From Acidiluteibacter ferrifornacis (GTDB lineage Bacteria > Bacteroidota > Bacteroidia > Flavobacteriales_E > Vicingaceae): a stretch of 64,000 nt of DNA. The notes under the pieces are model-generated. The model was not told the DNA's origin and did no database searches. It worked only from the letters and a program-made list of their open reading frames with translations. Position numbers and translations under genes: made by a program. Of the stretch, positions 18,450-27,792 are shown in pieces. The stretch spans positions 186,001 through 250,000 of the forward strand of contig NZ_WWNE01000004.1 of assembly GCF_009909615.1 (NCBI RefSeq), in the 5' to 3' direction. Numbering within the stretch: position 1 is the first letter of the stretch; the number at the start of each line of letters is the position of its first letter.

Positions 18450-20099
18450 ATGGCAGGAGGAAAATTACCCCCACGGCAGAAAATGATTGGAATGATGTAC
18501 TTAGTGCTTACTGCACTTCTTGCATTGAATGTTTCCAAAGAAATATTAGACTCTTTTGTAATCATCAATGATGGTTTGGAAAAGACTGTTGTAAATTTTA
18601 AAAGCAAGAACTCTGATTTATATGCAGATTTCGAAGCTTCATATCAAGAAAATCAGAAAAAGGTTAAGCCTTATTATGATAATGCTCAAGAAATTAAGGT
18701 TGTTGCTGATGCGGCATCAGACTATATTGATCGAATAAAAGTAAATATTATTGCTTTATTAGAGAAGATGGATACTGCAGCAGTAATCGGACCGGATCAA
18801 TTTGGGAACGATACTATTTTGAACTTAGCAAGAATTAGCTCTAAGGACAATACTGATATCGGAACCTCGATATTGATTGGTAGTGAACCAGGAAAGCCTA
18901 AAACTGGTGATCTTTCAGCAACTGCTTTAAAAGGTAAATTAGAAGATTTCAAAAATGTGATTGCAAGTAAAGTTGATTCTTCAACAGCTATTTACCAATC
19001 ATTGATGAAAACTTTTGACTTCAGCGATAAAAAGGAAAGCGGAGGTACAAACTCATCATGGGAGTCATTTAACTTCTATGGTGTACCAGCAGCAGCATCT
19101 ATTACATTGTTGTCTAAGATGCAAACAGACATTAGAAACTTCGAGTCGGACGCTGTAAAATACCTTTATTCAGAAGTTGATGCAGCCTCTTTTAAATTTA
19201 ACAAGCTGGAAGCTGCTGTTATTTCCCCATCAAATTATATTTTGTTGGGAGACACATTTAGAGCAGAGATTTTCTTAGCAGCTATGGACTCTACTAAGAA
19301 TCCAAAGATTGTTGTTGGAAAAGATATACTTCCTGATGGTGAGGGTTTTAAATCTTCTGGCGATTCATTGAATGTTAAAATGGTTGACGGTAAAGGATAT
19401 GTAAAGGTTCCTACTCGTTCTGAAGGGGAGTTTACTTGGAAAGGAGCTATTAATTTTGAAGCTCCAGGCGGAAAAATTATTCCTAGAACTTTTGAGACAA
19501 CCTATATGGTGGCAAAGCCAAGTACTACTATTTCTGCTACTAAAATGAATGTTTTCTACATGGGAGTGCCGAATCCAGTTTCTATTTCTGCACCTGGTGT
19601 TCCTGCTGAAGCAATACGTCCATCAATTTCTGGTGGTGGCGGTAGTATTAAAAAAGGTACTGGCGGAGAATGGATTGTTACTGTTACTAAACCTGGAGAT
19701 GTTAAGATTACTGTAAATGCTGAAATGAATGGAAGAAGTAAAATGATGGGGTCTATGGATTTCAGAGTTAAACAAATTCCAACTCCAAAAGCCTTAATTT
19801 CAGGTAAAAGTAGTGGAGCTTTATCTCCTAGAGTTTTAGCTGCAGTTTCTGGTATATTTTTAGATATGGAAGGTTTTGTATTTGATGTTAATGTAGATGT
19901 TTTATCCTATGAATTTAGCTACGTGGTTGATGGTTTTACCAGTACAATCAAGGTTAATGGAGGAAACATTACTGAAGACGTAAAAGATAAACTACGAAGA
20001 GTAAAAAGAAATACAACAGTTTCGTTTGAAACAATCAAGGTAAAGATGCCTGATGGTACAACCCGTTTTTCAACGCCTGTTGTGTTTAAAATGATATAA
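18450..20099 (+). CDS. gldM: Type IX secretion/gliding motor protein GldM
   Basis: Partner of GldL; one N-terminal membrane helix anchors a rod of four periplasmic domains that reaches the GldK-GldN ring. The N-terminus MAGGKLPPRQKMIGMMYLV includes Arg9 just before or within the helix (about residues 11-30), a conserved feature. A helical domain D1 follows (residues 35-220), then three beta-rich domains, the last one ending at VVFKMI. Total 549 residues, slightly longer than the commonly described ~515 but continuous and without frameshift. gldN starts 10 bp downstream. Confidence 0.97.
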   Translation: MAGGKLPPRQKMIGMMYLVLTALLALNVSKEILDSFVIINDGLEKTVVNFKSKNSDLYADFEASYQENQKKVKPYYDNAQEIKVVADAASDYIDRIKVNIIALLEKMDTAAVIGPDQFGNDTILNLARISSKDNTDIGTSILIGSEPGKPKTGDLSATALKGKLEDFKNVIASKVDSSTAIYQSLMKTFDFSDKKESGGTNSSWESFNFYGVPAAASITLLSKMQTDIRNFESDAVKYLYSEVDAASFKFNKLEAAVISPSNYILLGDTFRAEIFLAAMDSTKNPKIVVGKDILPDGEGFKSSGDSLNVKMVDGKGYVKVPTRSEGEFTWKGAINFEAPGGKIIPRTFETTYMVAKPSTTISATKMNVFYMGVPNPVSISAPGVPAEAIRPSISGGGGSIKKGTGGEWIVTVTKPGDVKITVNAEMNGRSKMMGSMDFRVKQIPTPKALISGKSSGALSPRVLAAVSGIFLDMEGFVFDVNVDVLSYEFSYVVDGFTSTIKVNGGNITEDVKDKLRRVKRNTTVSFETIKVKMPDGTTRFSTPVVFKMI

Positions 20100-20109
20100 A
20101 TTTATAATT

Positions 20110-20943
20110 ATGAAAACTCATTTAAAGTCGTTTGCGGTTTCAATCTTAATCCTGTCTGGTAGTGCATCAGTGGCGCAGGAAGTATTGGATGGGGTATATA
20201 TTAAAGAGAACACTCCTACACGAAAAGTAGTACCTTATACTCATGTTCGTGAGGCAGACGTATTGTATACCAAGCGAGTTTGGAGAATGGTTGAATTGGC
20301 TGAAAAGCAGAATTATCCAATGAAATTTCCAAATGAGCCTATTAATGAATTGGGCTACGTTAGAATGAGTTTGATTGATGTGATTAAGCAAGGTATTGAC
20401 GAGGGGACAATTCAAGCTTATGATTCAGAGATTTCTGGTTTTACTGTTAAATTAACCCAAGCTGAGGCTTCAGATAAAATGCAGTATACTGAGATCGTTA
20501 CTGATTATGATGAGAATGGATTTGAAACTCAAACTGAACTACCTGTAGCATTTTCAAGTGCAGACGTAGTAAGATTTGAAATAAAAGAAGACTGGTTCTT
20601 TGACAGAGAGCGCTCTGTTATGGATGTTAGGATTATAGGTATTGCTCCTATATATGTTAACCCTAAGGATCAATCAATGGTTCGTCCATTTGTTATTTAT
20701 TTTCCGGAAGCTAGATATGTTTTTGCTAATGCTGAGGTGTATAGTTCTGGAAATGATGGTGCTCGAATGACTTTCGATGACTATTTCTGGAAAAGAATGT
20801 TTAGTAGCTATATTTATCAAGAAACAAACGTTTATGATAACAGAAAGTTAACATCTTATAAGTCTGGAATTGATTTGCTTTTAGAGTCAAATAAAATCAT
20901 GGAAGAGATTGTTAATTTCGAACACGATATGTGGCAATACTAG
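20110..20943 (+). CDS. gldN: Type IX secretion/gliding protein GldN
   Basis: Periplasmic partner of GldK in the secretion ring (PorN in Porphyromonas). The 277-residue product has a signal peptide (ending GSASVAQ) and the family landmarks READVLYTKRVWRMVELAEKQN (split), PMKFP, WFFDRERSVMDVRIIGIAP and the C-terminal ARMTFDDYFWKRMFSSYI. No second gldN copy (gldO) follows. A strong terminator lies just after the stop, closing the operon. Confidence 0.96.
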   Translation: MKTHLKSFAVSILILSGSASVAQEVLDGVYIKENTPTRKVVPYTHVREADVLYTKRVWRMVELAEKQNYPMKFPNEPINELGYVRMSLIDVIKQGIDEGTIQAYDSEISGFTVKLTQAEASDKMQYTEIVTDYDENGFETQTELPVAFSSADVVRFEIKEDWFFDRERSVMDVRIIGIAPIYVNPKDQSMVRPFVIYFPEARYVFANAEVYSSGNDGARMTFDDYFWKRMFSSYIYQETNVYDNRKLTSYKSGIDLLLESNKIMEEIVNFEHDMWQY

Positions 20944-20961
20944 AAATGAAATATTTTTTAA

Positions 20962-20992
20962 AGAGGGGAGTCAATTTGATTCCCCTTTTTTA
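20962..20992. terminator. Terminator after gldN
   Basis: Stem AGGGGAGTCA / TGATTCCCCT (one G-T wobble) with a short AT loop followed by TTTTTTA. It lies 19 bp after gldN. Its T tract reaches the stop codon of the convergent esterase gene. Confidence 0.88.
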
Positions 20993-21640
20993 TTTCCACA
21001 ATTTAGTGTATAAGCCCTTTAATTCAGAAATAGGAATACGATGTCCACCCCGGTATCTGATAATTTTATATTGTAAATTTTCATATGTTTTCAATTGTTT
21101 ATCGAAGTATTCTTGATTGGCTTTGATATATACGTCCTCATCACCGTAAACACAATACGTGTTGGAGGGATTAAATTGATTTTTCAATTCTAGACTGTCA
21201 GGAATTAATGCTCCCCACAGTATGATATTATTAATCTGAAAATTGATTTGAGAATACCAGCGACTCAATGTAGCTACCCCTTGGGAGAAGCCAAGTAGAT
21301 TAATTTTAAGGTGACTTTTTTGGTTTAATTGGTATAAATAAGCTATTTCATTTAAGTAATTGATGTAGTCTTTAATAGCGTCTTCACGTTCATATGCAGT
21401 CATCCAATTGGCACCTATTCTTCCTGAGGTTCCTTGAAGATAGAAGTAGTTTGTTGCCTCAGGTGCAATAATAAAGGATTGTTCTAAGAATGAAAACTTC
21501 CGAATAAAATGTTCTGCCATTTGTCCATATCCATGAAAAACTATCCAAATTGATTGTGTGTTTTTATTCAACTGTCCCATTGTATATACATTAGCAGTCG
21601 TTTTTACAATTAGTTTCTCTTTTAAAATACTTTCTATCAT
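20990..21640 (-). CDS. Alpha/beta-hydrolase, phospholipase/carboxylesterase family
   Basis: Cytoplasmic serine hydrolase of the small carboxylesterase type; the natural substrate is unknown. The 216-residue protein shows the oxyanion strand IWIVFHGYGQ (residues 32-41), a nucleophile elbow GFSQG (near residue 117), an acid-bearing segment VYGDEDVYI and the histidine in RYRGGHRIP near the C-terminus, so the catalytic triad seems complete. No signal peptide. It is divergent from the ABC-F gene and convergent with gldN; its stop touches the gldN terminator. Confidence 0.86.
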   Translation of the reverse strand: MIESILKEKLIVKTTANVYTMGQLNKNTQSIWIVFHGYGQMAEHFIRKFSFLEQSFIIAPEATNYFYLQGTSGRIGANWMTAYEREDAIKDYINYLNEIAYLYQLNQKSHLKINLLGFSQGVATLSRWYSQINFQINNIILWGALIPDSLELKNQFNPSNTYCVYGDEDVYIKANQEYFDKQLKTYENLQYKIIRYRGGHRIPISELKGLYTKLWK

Positions 21641-21654
21641 CAGTCTAGTTTTAA

Positions 21655-21662
21655 TACTTTTG
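21655..21662 (+). promoter_or_regulatory. -7 box directly before the ABC-F start
   Basis: TACTTTTG at 21655-21662, only 4 bp before the ATG at 21667. The -33 element is not obvious. If used, the transcript would begin at or within a few bases of the start codon, giving a leaderless mRNA. Confidence 0.5.
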
Positions 21663-21666
21663 CGCT

Positions 21667-23631
21667 ATGGTTGGAATCAATAAAATTACGTTAAGTTTCG
21701 CTGATCGATTCTTGTTTAACAATGTATCATTTATAATCAATAAACAAGAAAGAATAGGTTTAGTAGGGAAGAATGGAGCAGGAAAGTCTACGATGCTTAA
21801 AATTTTGGCAGGAGTTCAAATCCCTGATTCAGGTAACATTTCTACCCCTAGTGACTTTTCTTTAGGTTACTTACCTCAAGACATGGAGTTCGAAGAAGGA
21901 AGAACGGTGTGGGAGGAAACAGCTACTGTGTTTGATAAATTGGCTCATATTCAGTCTAAAATTGATAAAATTAATCACCAACTTGTAGAAAGAGAAGATT
22001 ATGAGTCTGACGGTTACTTAAAGTTGCTAGATGATCTAACCCATTTGAATGAGGAATTGATTTTATTGGATGCAGGAAATGTTGACGCATTAATTGAACA
22101 AATACTACTTGGATTAGGCTTCAAACGTTCAGATTTTATTCGTCAGACATCTGAGTTTAGTGGTGGCTGGAGAATGCGCATAGAATTAGCTAAAATTCTA
22201 TTGACTAATGCTGATCTTTTACTTTTGGATGAGCCAACCAACCATTTAGATATTGAATCTATTCAATGGTTAGAAGATTTCATGAAGACATATGATGGTG
22301 CCATTGTTTTAATCTCACACGATAGGGCATTTTTGGATAATGTTACGAATAGAACTATTGAAATATCAATCGGGAAGGTATATGATTATAAAGCGCCGTA
22401 CACTAAGTATGTTCAACTTAGGAAAGAAAGAAGAGAGCAGGAAATAGCGGCCTATAATAATCAACAAAAGCAAATAAAGGACACTGAAGAGTTTATTGAG
22501 CGTTTTAGATCAAAGGCTACAAAAGCTGTTCAAGTGCAGTCTAGAATTAAGCAATTGGATAAAATAGAACGTATTGAGATTGATGAAGAAGATACATCTG
22601 CAATGCGATTTTATTTTCCACCGGCTCCCAGGTCTGGTAAAGTTGTTGTCGATATAAAAGATGTGGGTAAAGCATATGGAAAGCGGCAAATATTTGATGA
22701 TGTTAGCCTAAGTATAGTAAGAGGGGAAAAGGTAGCTTTCGTGGGGAAGAATGGTGAAGGTAAATCTACAATGGTGAAATTGTTGGTAGGATTAGAAAAC
22801 TATACAGGTAATATTACTATAGGTCATAATGTAGAGCTTGGTTATTATGCCCAAAATCAGTCGGATATTCTTGATGGTGAGAAGACACTATTTCAAACAA
22901 TAGATGACGAGGCGAAAGGAGATATGCGCACTAAGGTGAGGGGTCTATTGGGATCTTTTTTATTTAGTGGTGAGGATGTAGATAAAAAAGTGAAAGTGTT
23001 ATCTGGAGGAGAAAGGGCGCGTTTGGCTTTTTGTAAATTGTTATTAGCGCCAATTAATTTATTAATTCTTGATGAGCCAACTAATCACCTGGATTTAAGA
23101 TCGAAGGAAATTTTAAAAGAAGCCCTTATAGCCTACGATGGAGCTATGATTGTTATCTCACACGATAGGGATTTTCTTCAAGGATTAACAGAAAAGGTGT
23201 ATGAATTTAAAGATGGAAATGTTAATCAACACATTGGTGATGTATATGAGTTTTTGCGAACAAGAAAGGTAGATTCTTTTACTGATATTGAGAAGGGTGT
23301 AGGTAGTTCAAAACCAACAATCAGAGAAGAGCAGCCGAAGAAAGATAGCAATCCAAATTTATTTGAACTTAAAAAAGAACTAAAAAGGGAATGTAAAAGT
23401 TTGAAAAATACAATCCAAAACTTAGAAAAAAATATCTCAAAGTTCGAGGAGATTTCTGAAAAGTTGAATGAGAAATTGCATGATCCAATGTTTTATAAGG
23501 ATAAAGAATATGATAAAATACTTAAACAATGGCAAGAGAATAACTCTGAACTAGAACTTGCTATGGGTAAGTGGGAGGACGCACAAGAAGCATACGACAA
23601 AAAAACAGCCGAGCTTGAAAAGCTCGGCTGA
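21667..23631 (+). CDS. ABC-F family ATPase
   Basis: Soluble protein with two ABC domains and no membrane part; ABC-F members act on the ribosome, relieving stalls or (in ARE members) protecting against antibiotics. First Walker A GKNGAGKS (about 35-42), first signature FSGGWRMRIELAKIL, first Walker B LLLLDEPTNHLD; second Walker A GKNGEGKS, signature LSGGERARLAF, Walker B LLILDEPTNHLD. The interdomain linker (about 245-320) is charged. A long coiled-coil C-terminal extension (about 560-654) follows, as in Uup/YdiF-type members. Specific subfamily and any resistance role cannot be decided. The last codons also encode the recQ terminator. Confidence 0.93.
   Translation: MVGINKITLSFADRFLFNNVSFIINKQERIGLVGKNGAGKSTMLKILAGVQIPDSGNISTPSDFSLGYLPQDMEFEEGRTVWEETATVFDKLAHIQSKIDKINHQLVEREDYESDGYLKLLDDLTHLNEELILLDAGNVDALIEQILLGLGFKRSDFIRQTSEFSGGWRMRIELAKILLTNADLLLLDEPTNHLDIESIQWLEDFMKTYDGAIVLISHDRAFLDNVTNRTIEISIGKVYDYKAPYTKYVQLRKERREQEIAAYNNQQKQIKDTEEFIERFRSKATKAVQVQSRIKQLDKIERIEIDEEDTSAMRFYFPPAPRSGKVVVDIKDVGKAYGKRQIFDDVSLSIVRGEKVAFVGKNGEGKSTMVKLLVGLENYTGNITIGHNVELGYYAQNQSDILDGEKTLFQTIDDEAKGDMRTKVRGLLGSFLFSGEDVDKKVKVLSGGERARLAFCKLLLAPINLLILDEPTNHLDLRSKEILKEALIAYDGAMIVISHDRDFLQGLTEKVYEFKDGNVNQHIGDVYEFLRTRKVDSFTDIEKGVGSSKPTIREEQPKKDSNPNLFELKKELKRECKSLKNTIQNLEKNISKFEEISEKLNEKLHDPMFYKDKEYDKILKQWQENNSELELAMGKWEDAQEAYDKKTAELEKLG
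23598..23629 (-). terminator. recQ terminator located inside the ABC-F coding sequence
   Basis: Minus strand: hairpin AGCCGAGCTT / AAGCTCGGCT with a 3-base loop, then seven T residues, starting 18 bp after the recQ stop. On the plus strand the same bases encode the last residues (KKTAELEKLG) of the ABC-F protein. The plus strand lacks a T tract, so it is directional for recQ. Confidence 0.85.
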
Positions 23632-23646
23632 TATTACTCTTAAGTG

Positions 23647-25842
23647 TTAATTTCCTAATTCAGATAAAAATTTAATTCGCATTAATCGTAACTCTTGCTC
23701 TGAATAAATTCCTTCGAATTCATCAACTGCATCCTCAATAGAGTCAGTTAAGGTTTCTCTGAAATAATCGAATATTTCATCTTGATATTCTTCGTCAAGT
23801 AGCTCTCCAATGCAATAGTCTAGGTTAACTCTAGTTCCAGAATGGACAATATGTTCAATATCCTCTAAAATTTCATCGACAGTTTTTCCTTTAGCAGAGG
23901 CAATATCTTCCAATGGAAGTTTTCGGTCTACACTTTGTATTATGTATACTTTTAAACCGGATTTGTTGACTACAGACTTTACTACCATATCATCAGGACG
24001 GTCGATTTCATTCTCGTCCACATACTTTCTGATAGCATCAATAAAAGGTTTTCCAAACTTCTCAGCTTTACCCTGACCTACACCTGTGATGTTTGTTAAC
24101 TCTTCAATGGTTATAGGGTACCGAGTGGCCATATCTTCAAGAGATACATCTTGAAAAAGTACATAAGGTGGTAAGTCCTTCTCTTTTGCGACTTTCTTTC
24201 TTAAATCTTTTAAGATAGAATATAGCTGATCATCTCCAGCACCTCCACCTTTGGAGCCATTATCTATTTCTTTGTCATTTTCATCCTCACTATAATCGTG
24301 AGGTTTTACTAAGTCAACCTTACCAGGTTTCTTTGCAAATTCTTTTCCTTTTTTACTCACTTTTAAAACGCCGTAATTTTCTATTTCTTTTATTAAAAAA
24401 CCATCTATAATACATTGTCGAATAATTGATTCCCAATGCTTAGGGTCACTACTAATGTTGTCTCCTTTGCCAAATAATTCATGCGTTAAATGGTTATAAG
24501 TTTTGATTTCACTAGTCTCTTTTCCCGCGATAAAATTAGAGATATATTTTGCTTTAAATTTCTCTTTTAGTGCAAAAATTGTTTGTAATAATAGAGTGAC
24601 TTCTACTTGTCCGTCATACTTTTCTTTTGGGTTCAAACAATTGTCACAGCTTCCACAGTTTTCTTCAGTAAATTCCTCACCAAAGTAATGTAAAAGTTGT
24701 TTTCTTCTACAAACAGCCGTCTCTGCATAAGATACTGTTTCAAATATTAATTGACGACCAATTTCTTGCTCGGCTATTGGTTTTCCTTGTAAAAATTTTT
24801 CTAGTTTTTCGATGTCTTTATAACGGTAAAATGCAATACATTTCCCTTCTCCATCATCTCTTCCAGCTCTTCCAGTTTCTTGGTAATAGCCTTCTAAACT
24901 TTTGGGAATATCGTGATGAATCACAAATCGAACATCAGGTTTGTCGATTCCCATTCCAAATGCTATAGTGGCCACTATCACATCCGCTTCTTCCATCAGG
25001 AACATATCTTGATGCTTTGCTCTTGTGTTCGCATCTAGTCCTGCATGATAAGGTAGAGCTTTAATCCCATTAACCTGTAAAGTTTGTGAGATTTCTTCTA
25101 CCTTTTTTCTACTTAAACAATAAACAATCCCAGATTTATTTGAGTTATTCTTAATAAATCGTACGATCTGACTTCCTACGTCTCTCTTTGGCTGTACTTC
25201 GTAGTAAAGATTCTTTCTATTGAATGAATCCTTAAAAACTTTTGCATCCTGCATGCCTAAGTTTTTTTGTATGTCTTGCTGAACTTTTGGTGTTGCAGTT
25301 GCAGTAAGCGCAACGATAGGAACCCTATCAATTGCCTCAATTATGCTTCTTAGTTTCCTATATTCAGGTCTAAAATCATGTCCCCATTCTGAGATACAGT
25401 GAGCTTCATCTATAGCAACAAATGAAAGTTTTATTTGCTTTAAAAAATCAATGTTCTCTTCTTTAGTTAGAGTCTCAGGTGCTACATAAAGTAGCTTCGT
25501 AACGCCTTCCATTAAATCATTTTTAACTTTGGCAGTATCTGTTTTGTTCAATGATGAATTCATAAAGTGAACAATTCTATCATCTGAAGAAAAGCCCCTT
25601 AGCGCATCCACTTGATTTTTCATTAACGCAATTAGAGGAGAGACTATTATTGCAGTTCCCTCTGACATTAATGCTGGAAGTTGGTAACACATGGATTTTC
25701 CACCACCTGTAGGCATGATAACGAAGGTGTCATTTCCATTTAGTATGTTAGAAATGATCGATTCTTGTTTGCCTTTAAATTTATTGAATCCGAAAAACTT
25801 TTTCAGCTCCTTGTTTAAGTTCAATTCCTCAAGGGTTTGCAT
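23647..25842 (-). CDS. recQ: ATP-dependent DNA helicase RecQ
   Basis: 3'-5' helicase in recombination and replication-fork repair. Walker A MPTGGGKSMCYQ (about residues 42-53), the DEAH box AIDEAHCISEWGHDFRPEY, motif VI YYQETGRAGRDDGEG and the RecQ zinc site (AVCRRKQLLHYFGE ... CGSCDNC) are all present. A winged-helix region, an HRDC domain (about residues 525-610) and a further helix-turn-helix tail (ending RIKFLSELGN) follow, making 731 residues, the usual long Bacteroidota form. Convergent with the ABC-F gene and divergent from kdsD. Confidence 0.96.
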   Translation of the reverse strand: MQTLEELNLNKELKKFFGFNKFKGKQESIISNILNGNDTFVIMPTGGGKSMCYQLPALMSEGTAIIVSPLIALMKNQVDALRGFSSDDRIVHFMNSSLNKTDTAKVKNDLMEGVTKLLYVAPETLTKEENIDFLKQIKLSFVAIDEAHCISEWGHDFRPEYRKLRSIIEAIDRVPIVALTATATPKVQQDIQKNLGMQDAKVFKDSFNRKNLYYEVQPKRDVGSQIVRFIKNNSNKSGIVYCLSRKKVEEISQTLQVNGIKALPYHAGLDANTRAKHQDMFLMEEADVIVATIAFGMGIDKPDVRFVIHHDIPKSLEGYYQETGRAGRDDGEGKCIAFYRYKDIEKLEKFLQGKPIAEQEIGRQLIFETVSYAETAVCRRKQLLHYFGEEFTEENCGSCDNCLNPKEKYDGQVEVTLLLQTIFALKEKFKAKYISNFIAGKETSEIKTYNHLTHELFGKGDNISSDPKHWESIIRQCIIDGFLIKEIENYGVLKVSKKGKEFAKKPGKVDLVKPHDYSEDENDKEIDNGSKGGGAGDDQLYSILKDLRKKVAKEKDLPPYVLFQDVSLEDMATRYPITIEELTNITGVGQGKAEKFGKPFIDAIRKYVDENEIDRPDDMVVKSVVNKSGLKVYIIQSVDRKLPLEDIASAKGKTVDEILEDIEHIVHSGTRVNLDYCIGELLDEEYQDEIFDYFRETLTDSIEDAVDEFEGIYSEQELRLMRIKFLSELGN

Positions 25843-25868
25843 GAAATATCTATTTAGCTATTTTAAAT

Positions 25869-25876
25869 TACTTTTG
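25869..25876 (+). promoter_or_regulatory. Candidate -7 box for kdsD
   Basis: TACTTTTG (exact TAnnTTTG) 68 bp before the TTG start of kdsD in the recQ-kdsD divergent gap. No TTG at the usual spacing upstream. No minus-strand box for recQ was found in this gap. Confidence 0.35.
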
Positions 25877-25943
25877 CTTTACTAATTTACTATCATTTAC
25901 AGTGTAATTTAGCAAAAATTGAAATAATAAAAAAAATAAGGGC

Positions 25944-26909
25944 TTGAAATCTGACATAGAAGTAAAAAGAATTGCAAAAGAAGTTTTAAAAAATGAAGCT
26001 GATGCGCTACTTAAGTTAATAGACTACATTGACGACGACTTTGTTAAAAGTGTTCAATTGATTTTTGAGTCAAAGGGCAGAGTAGTTATTACAGGTGTAG
26101 GTAAAAGTGCAATAATTGCACAAAAAATTGTGGCCACCATGAATTCTACAGGTACTCCCTCCATTTATATGCATGCGGCGGATGCTATTCATGGAGATCT
26201 TGGGAATATTCAGCAAGATGATGTGGTAATCTGTATTTCTAAAAGTGGAACAACACCGGAAGTAAAGGTGCTTATCCCTTTAATTAAGAATTTTGGAAAT
26301 AAAATTATTGCGATTACCGGAAATATGACTTCTAATTTAGCTACCTCAGCTGATTTTGTTTTGAATGCCACTATAGATGTGGAGGCTTGTCCCAACAATT
26401 TAGCTCCAACCACCAGCACAACAGCTCAATTGGCCATTGGTGATGCTTTGGCAGTTTGTCTATTGAATTTAAAGTCATTTAGTTCTACGGATTTTGCAAA
26501 GTATCATCCCGGAGGGGCTTTAGGCAAAAAATTGTACTTAAGAGTTGGAGAGGTCGCAGATCGAAACGAGAAGCCTTCTGTCAAGTTAACAGATAATTTA
26601 AAAGCCGTGATTGTTGAAATATCTGCCAATCGATTGGGAGCTGCAGCTGTAGTGGAGAATGGAGGTTTGAAAGGGGTGATTACCGATGGAGACTTAAGGA
26701 GAATGCTTTCTGGGTCTGTTGATTTTGATACTATTACGGCGGCGGATATTATGTCTAAATCCCCAAAATCAATAGATTATGATAGTTTGGCTGTAGAAGC
26801 TTTAAAGGTTATGAAGATGCACAACATTTCTCAGTTGATTGTGCTAAAAGAAGGACAATACGCGGGTTTAATACATATTCACGATTTGATTCGTGAAGGG
26901 ATACTTTAG
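25944..26909 (+). CDS. kdsD: Arabinose-5-phosphate isomerase KdsD/KpsF
   Basis: Interconverts ribulose 5-phosphate and arabinose 5-phosphate, the first step toward Kdo for the LPS inner core. The 321-residue product has an N-terminal SIS domain (VVITGVGKSAIIAQK, ICISKSGTTPEV, the histidine region FAKYHPGGALGK) and two C-terminal CBS motifs (AVIVEISANRLGAAAVV and ALKVMKMHNISQLIVL). The start is a TTG (25944), since no ATG precedes the conserved region. Fits the LPS theme of lptB, lptE and the acyltransferase. tatC follows after 31 bp. Confidence 0.94.
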   Translation: MKSDIEVKRIAKEVLKNEADALLKLIDYIDDDFVKSVQLIFESKGRVVITGVGKSAIIAQKIVATMNSTGTPSIYMHAADAIHGDLGNIQQDDVVICISKSGTTPEVKVLIPLIKNFGNKIIAITGNMTSNLATSADFVLNATIDVEACPNNLAPTTSTTAQLAIGDALAVCLLNLKSFSSTDFAKYHPGGALGKKLYLRVGEVADRNEKPSVKLTDNLKAVIVEISANRLGAAAVVENGGLKGVITDGDLRRMLSGSVDFDTITAADIMSKSPKSIDYDSLAVEALKVMKMHNISQLIVLKEGQYAGLIHIHDLIREGIL

Positions 26910-26924
26910 TTAATAGATTACCAT

Positions 26925-26932
26925 TAAATTTG
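26925..26932 (+). promoter_or_regulatory. -7 box directly before tatC
   Basis: TAAATTTG at 26925-26932 (exact TAnnTTTG), 8 bp before the tatC ATG. No clear -33 TTG. If active, the leader would be only a few bases. Confidence 0.35.
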
Positions 26933-26940
26933 CCGCTTCT

Positions 26941-27774
26941 ATGAAAGGCAACCAATCCCCATACGACGAAGAATTTTCTAACCAAGGTGAAATGTCATTT
27001 CTTGATCACTTAGAGGTATTAAGATGGCATTTAGTGCGATCAGTAATAGCTGTATTGTTGTTCATGACCCTTGCCTTTATTTTTAAAGAGTTCGTTTTTG
27101 ATCAAATTATTCTTGCTCCACAAAAAAGTAATTTTTTAACTTATAGATTATTTTGTGATTTGTCACATTATTTAGACTTAGGAGATAAATTGTGCTTCAA
27201 TGATATTTCCTTCAGTTTAATTAATATTACTATGTCGGGGCAGTTTACCACTCATATCTTGGTTTCTGCAGTGGCTGGAATTATATTAGCGTTCCCCTAT
27301 ATTCTAATAGAAGTATGGCGGTTTATATTGCCTGGGTTAAAACAGTCAGAGAAGAAATCTGCTATGGCTTTGGTATTTTTTGGCTCTCTTCTTTTTATGG
27401 GGGGAGTGCTGTTTGGCTATTATGTGATTAGTCCTTTATCTGTTCAATTTTTAGGGAATTACACAGTTAGTAGTACCGTTTCAAATTCCATCAGTCTGAA
27501 CTCGTATATTAGCACTTTAACATCTATTACTTTGGCTTGTGCTATTGTTTTTCAGTTGCCAATCATTGTATATTTCTTGTCAAAAGTGGGAATCTTGACT
27601 CCGCAGTTAATGAAAGCTTATAGAAAGCATTCCATTGTTGTTGTACTTATTTTAGCTGCAATCATAACACCTCCTGATATTACTAGTCAGATTTTAGTGG
27701 CTATTCCTTTGGTGTTTTTATATGAGGTTAGTATTATAATATCTAGAATGGTGGTTAGAAAACAAGCTACTTAA
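26941..27774 (+). CDS. tatC: Sec-independent translocase TatC
   Basis: Polytopic receptor that binds twin-arginine signal peptides and, with TatA, exports folded proteins. The 277-residue protein has a cytoplasmic N-terminus with the motif MSFLDHLEVLRWHLVRS (residues 18-34), the FPYILIEVWRFILPGL segment after the second helix and about six membrane helices. No tatA is in the window, as is common in Bacteroidota where tatA lies elsewhere. Likely read with kdsD and the downstream AhpD-like gene (18 bp gap). Confidence 0.95.
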   Translation: MKGNQSPYDEEFSNQGEMSFLDHLEVLRWHLVRSVIAVLLFMTLAFIFKEFVFDQIILAPQKSNFLTYRLFCDLSHYLDLGDKLCFNDISFSLINITMSGQFTTHILVSAVAGIILAFPYILIEVWRFILPGLKQSEKKSAMALVFFGSLLFMGGVLFGYYVISPLSVQFLGNYTVSSTVSNSISLNSYISTLTSITLACAIVFQLPIIVYFLSKVGILTPQLMKAYRKHSIVVVLILAAIITPPDITSQILVAIPLVFLYEVSIIISRMVVRKQAT

Positions 27775-27792
27775 TTTAAACTTCTTGCAATT

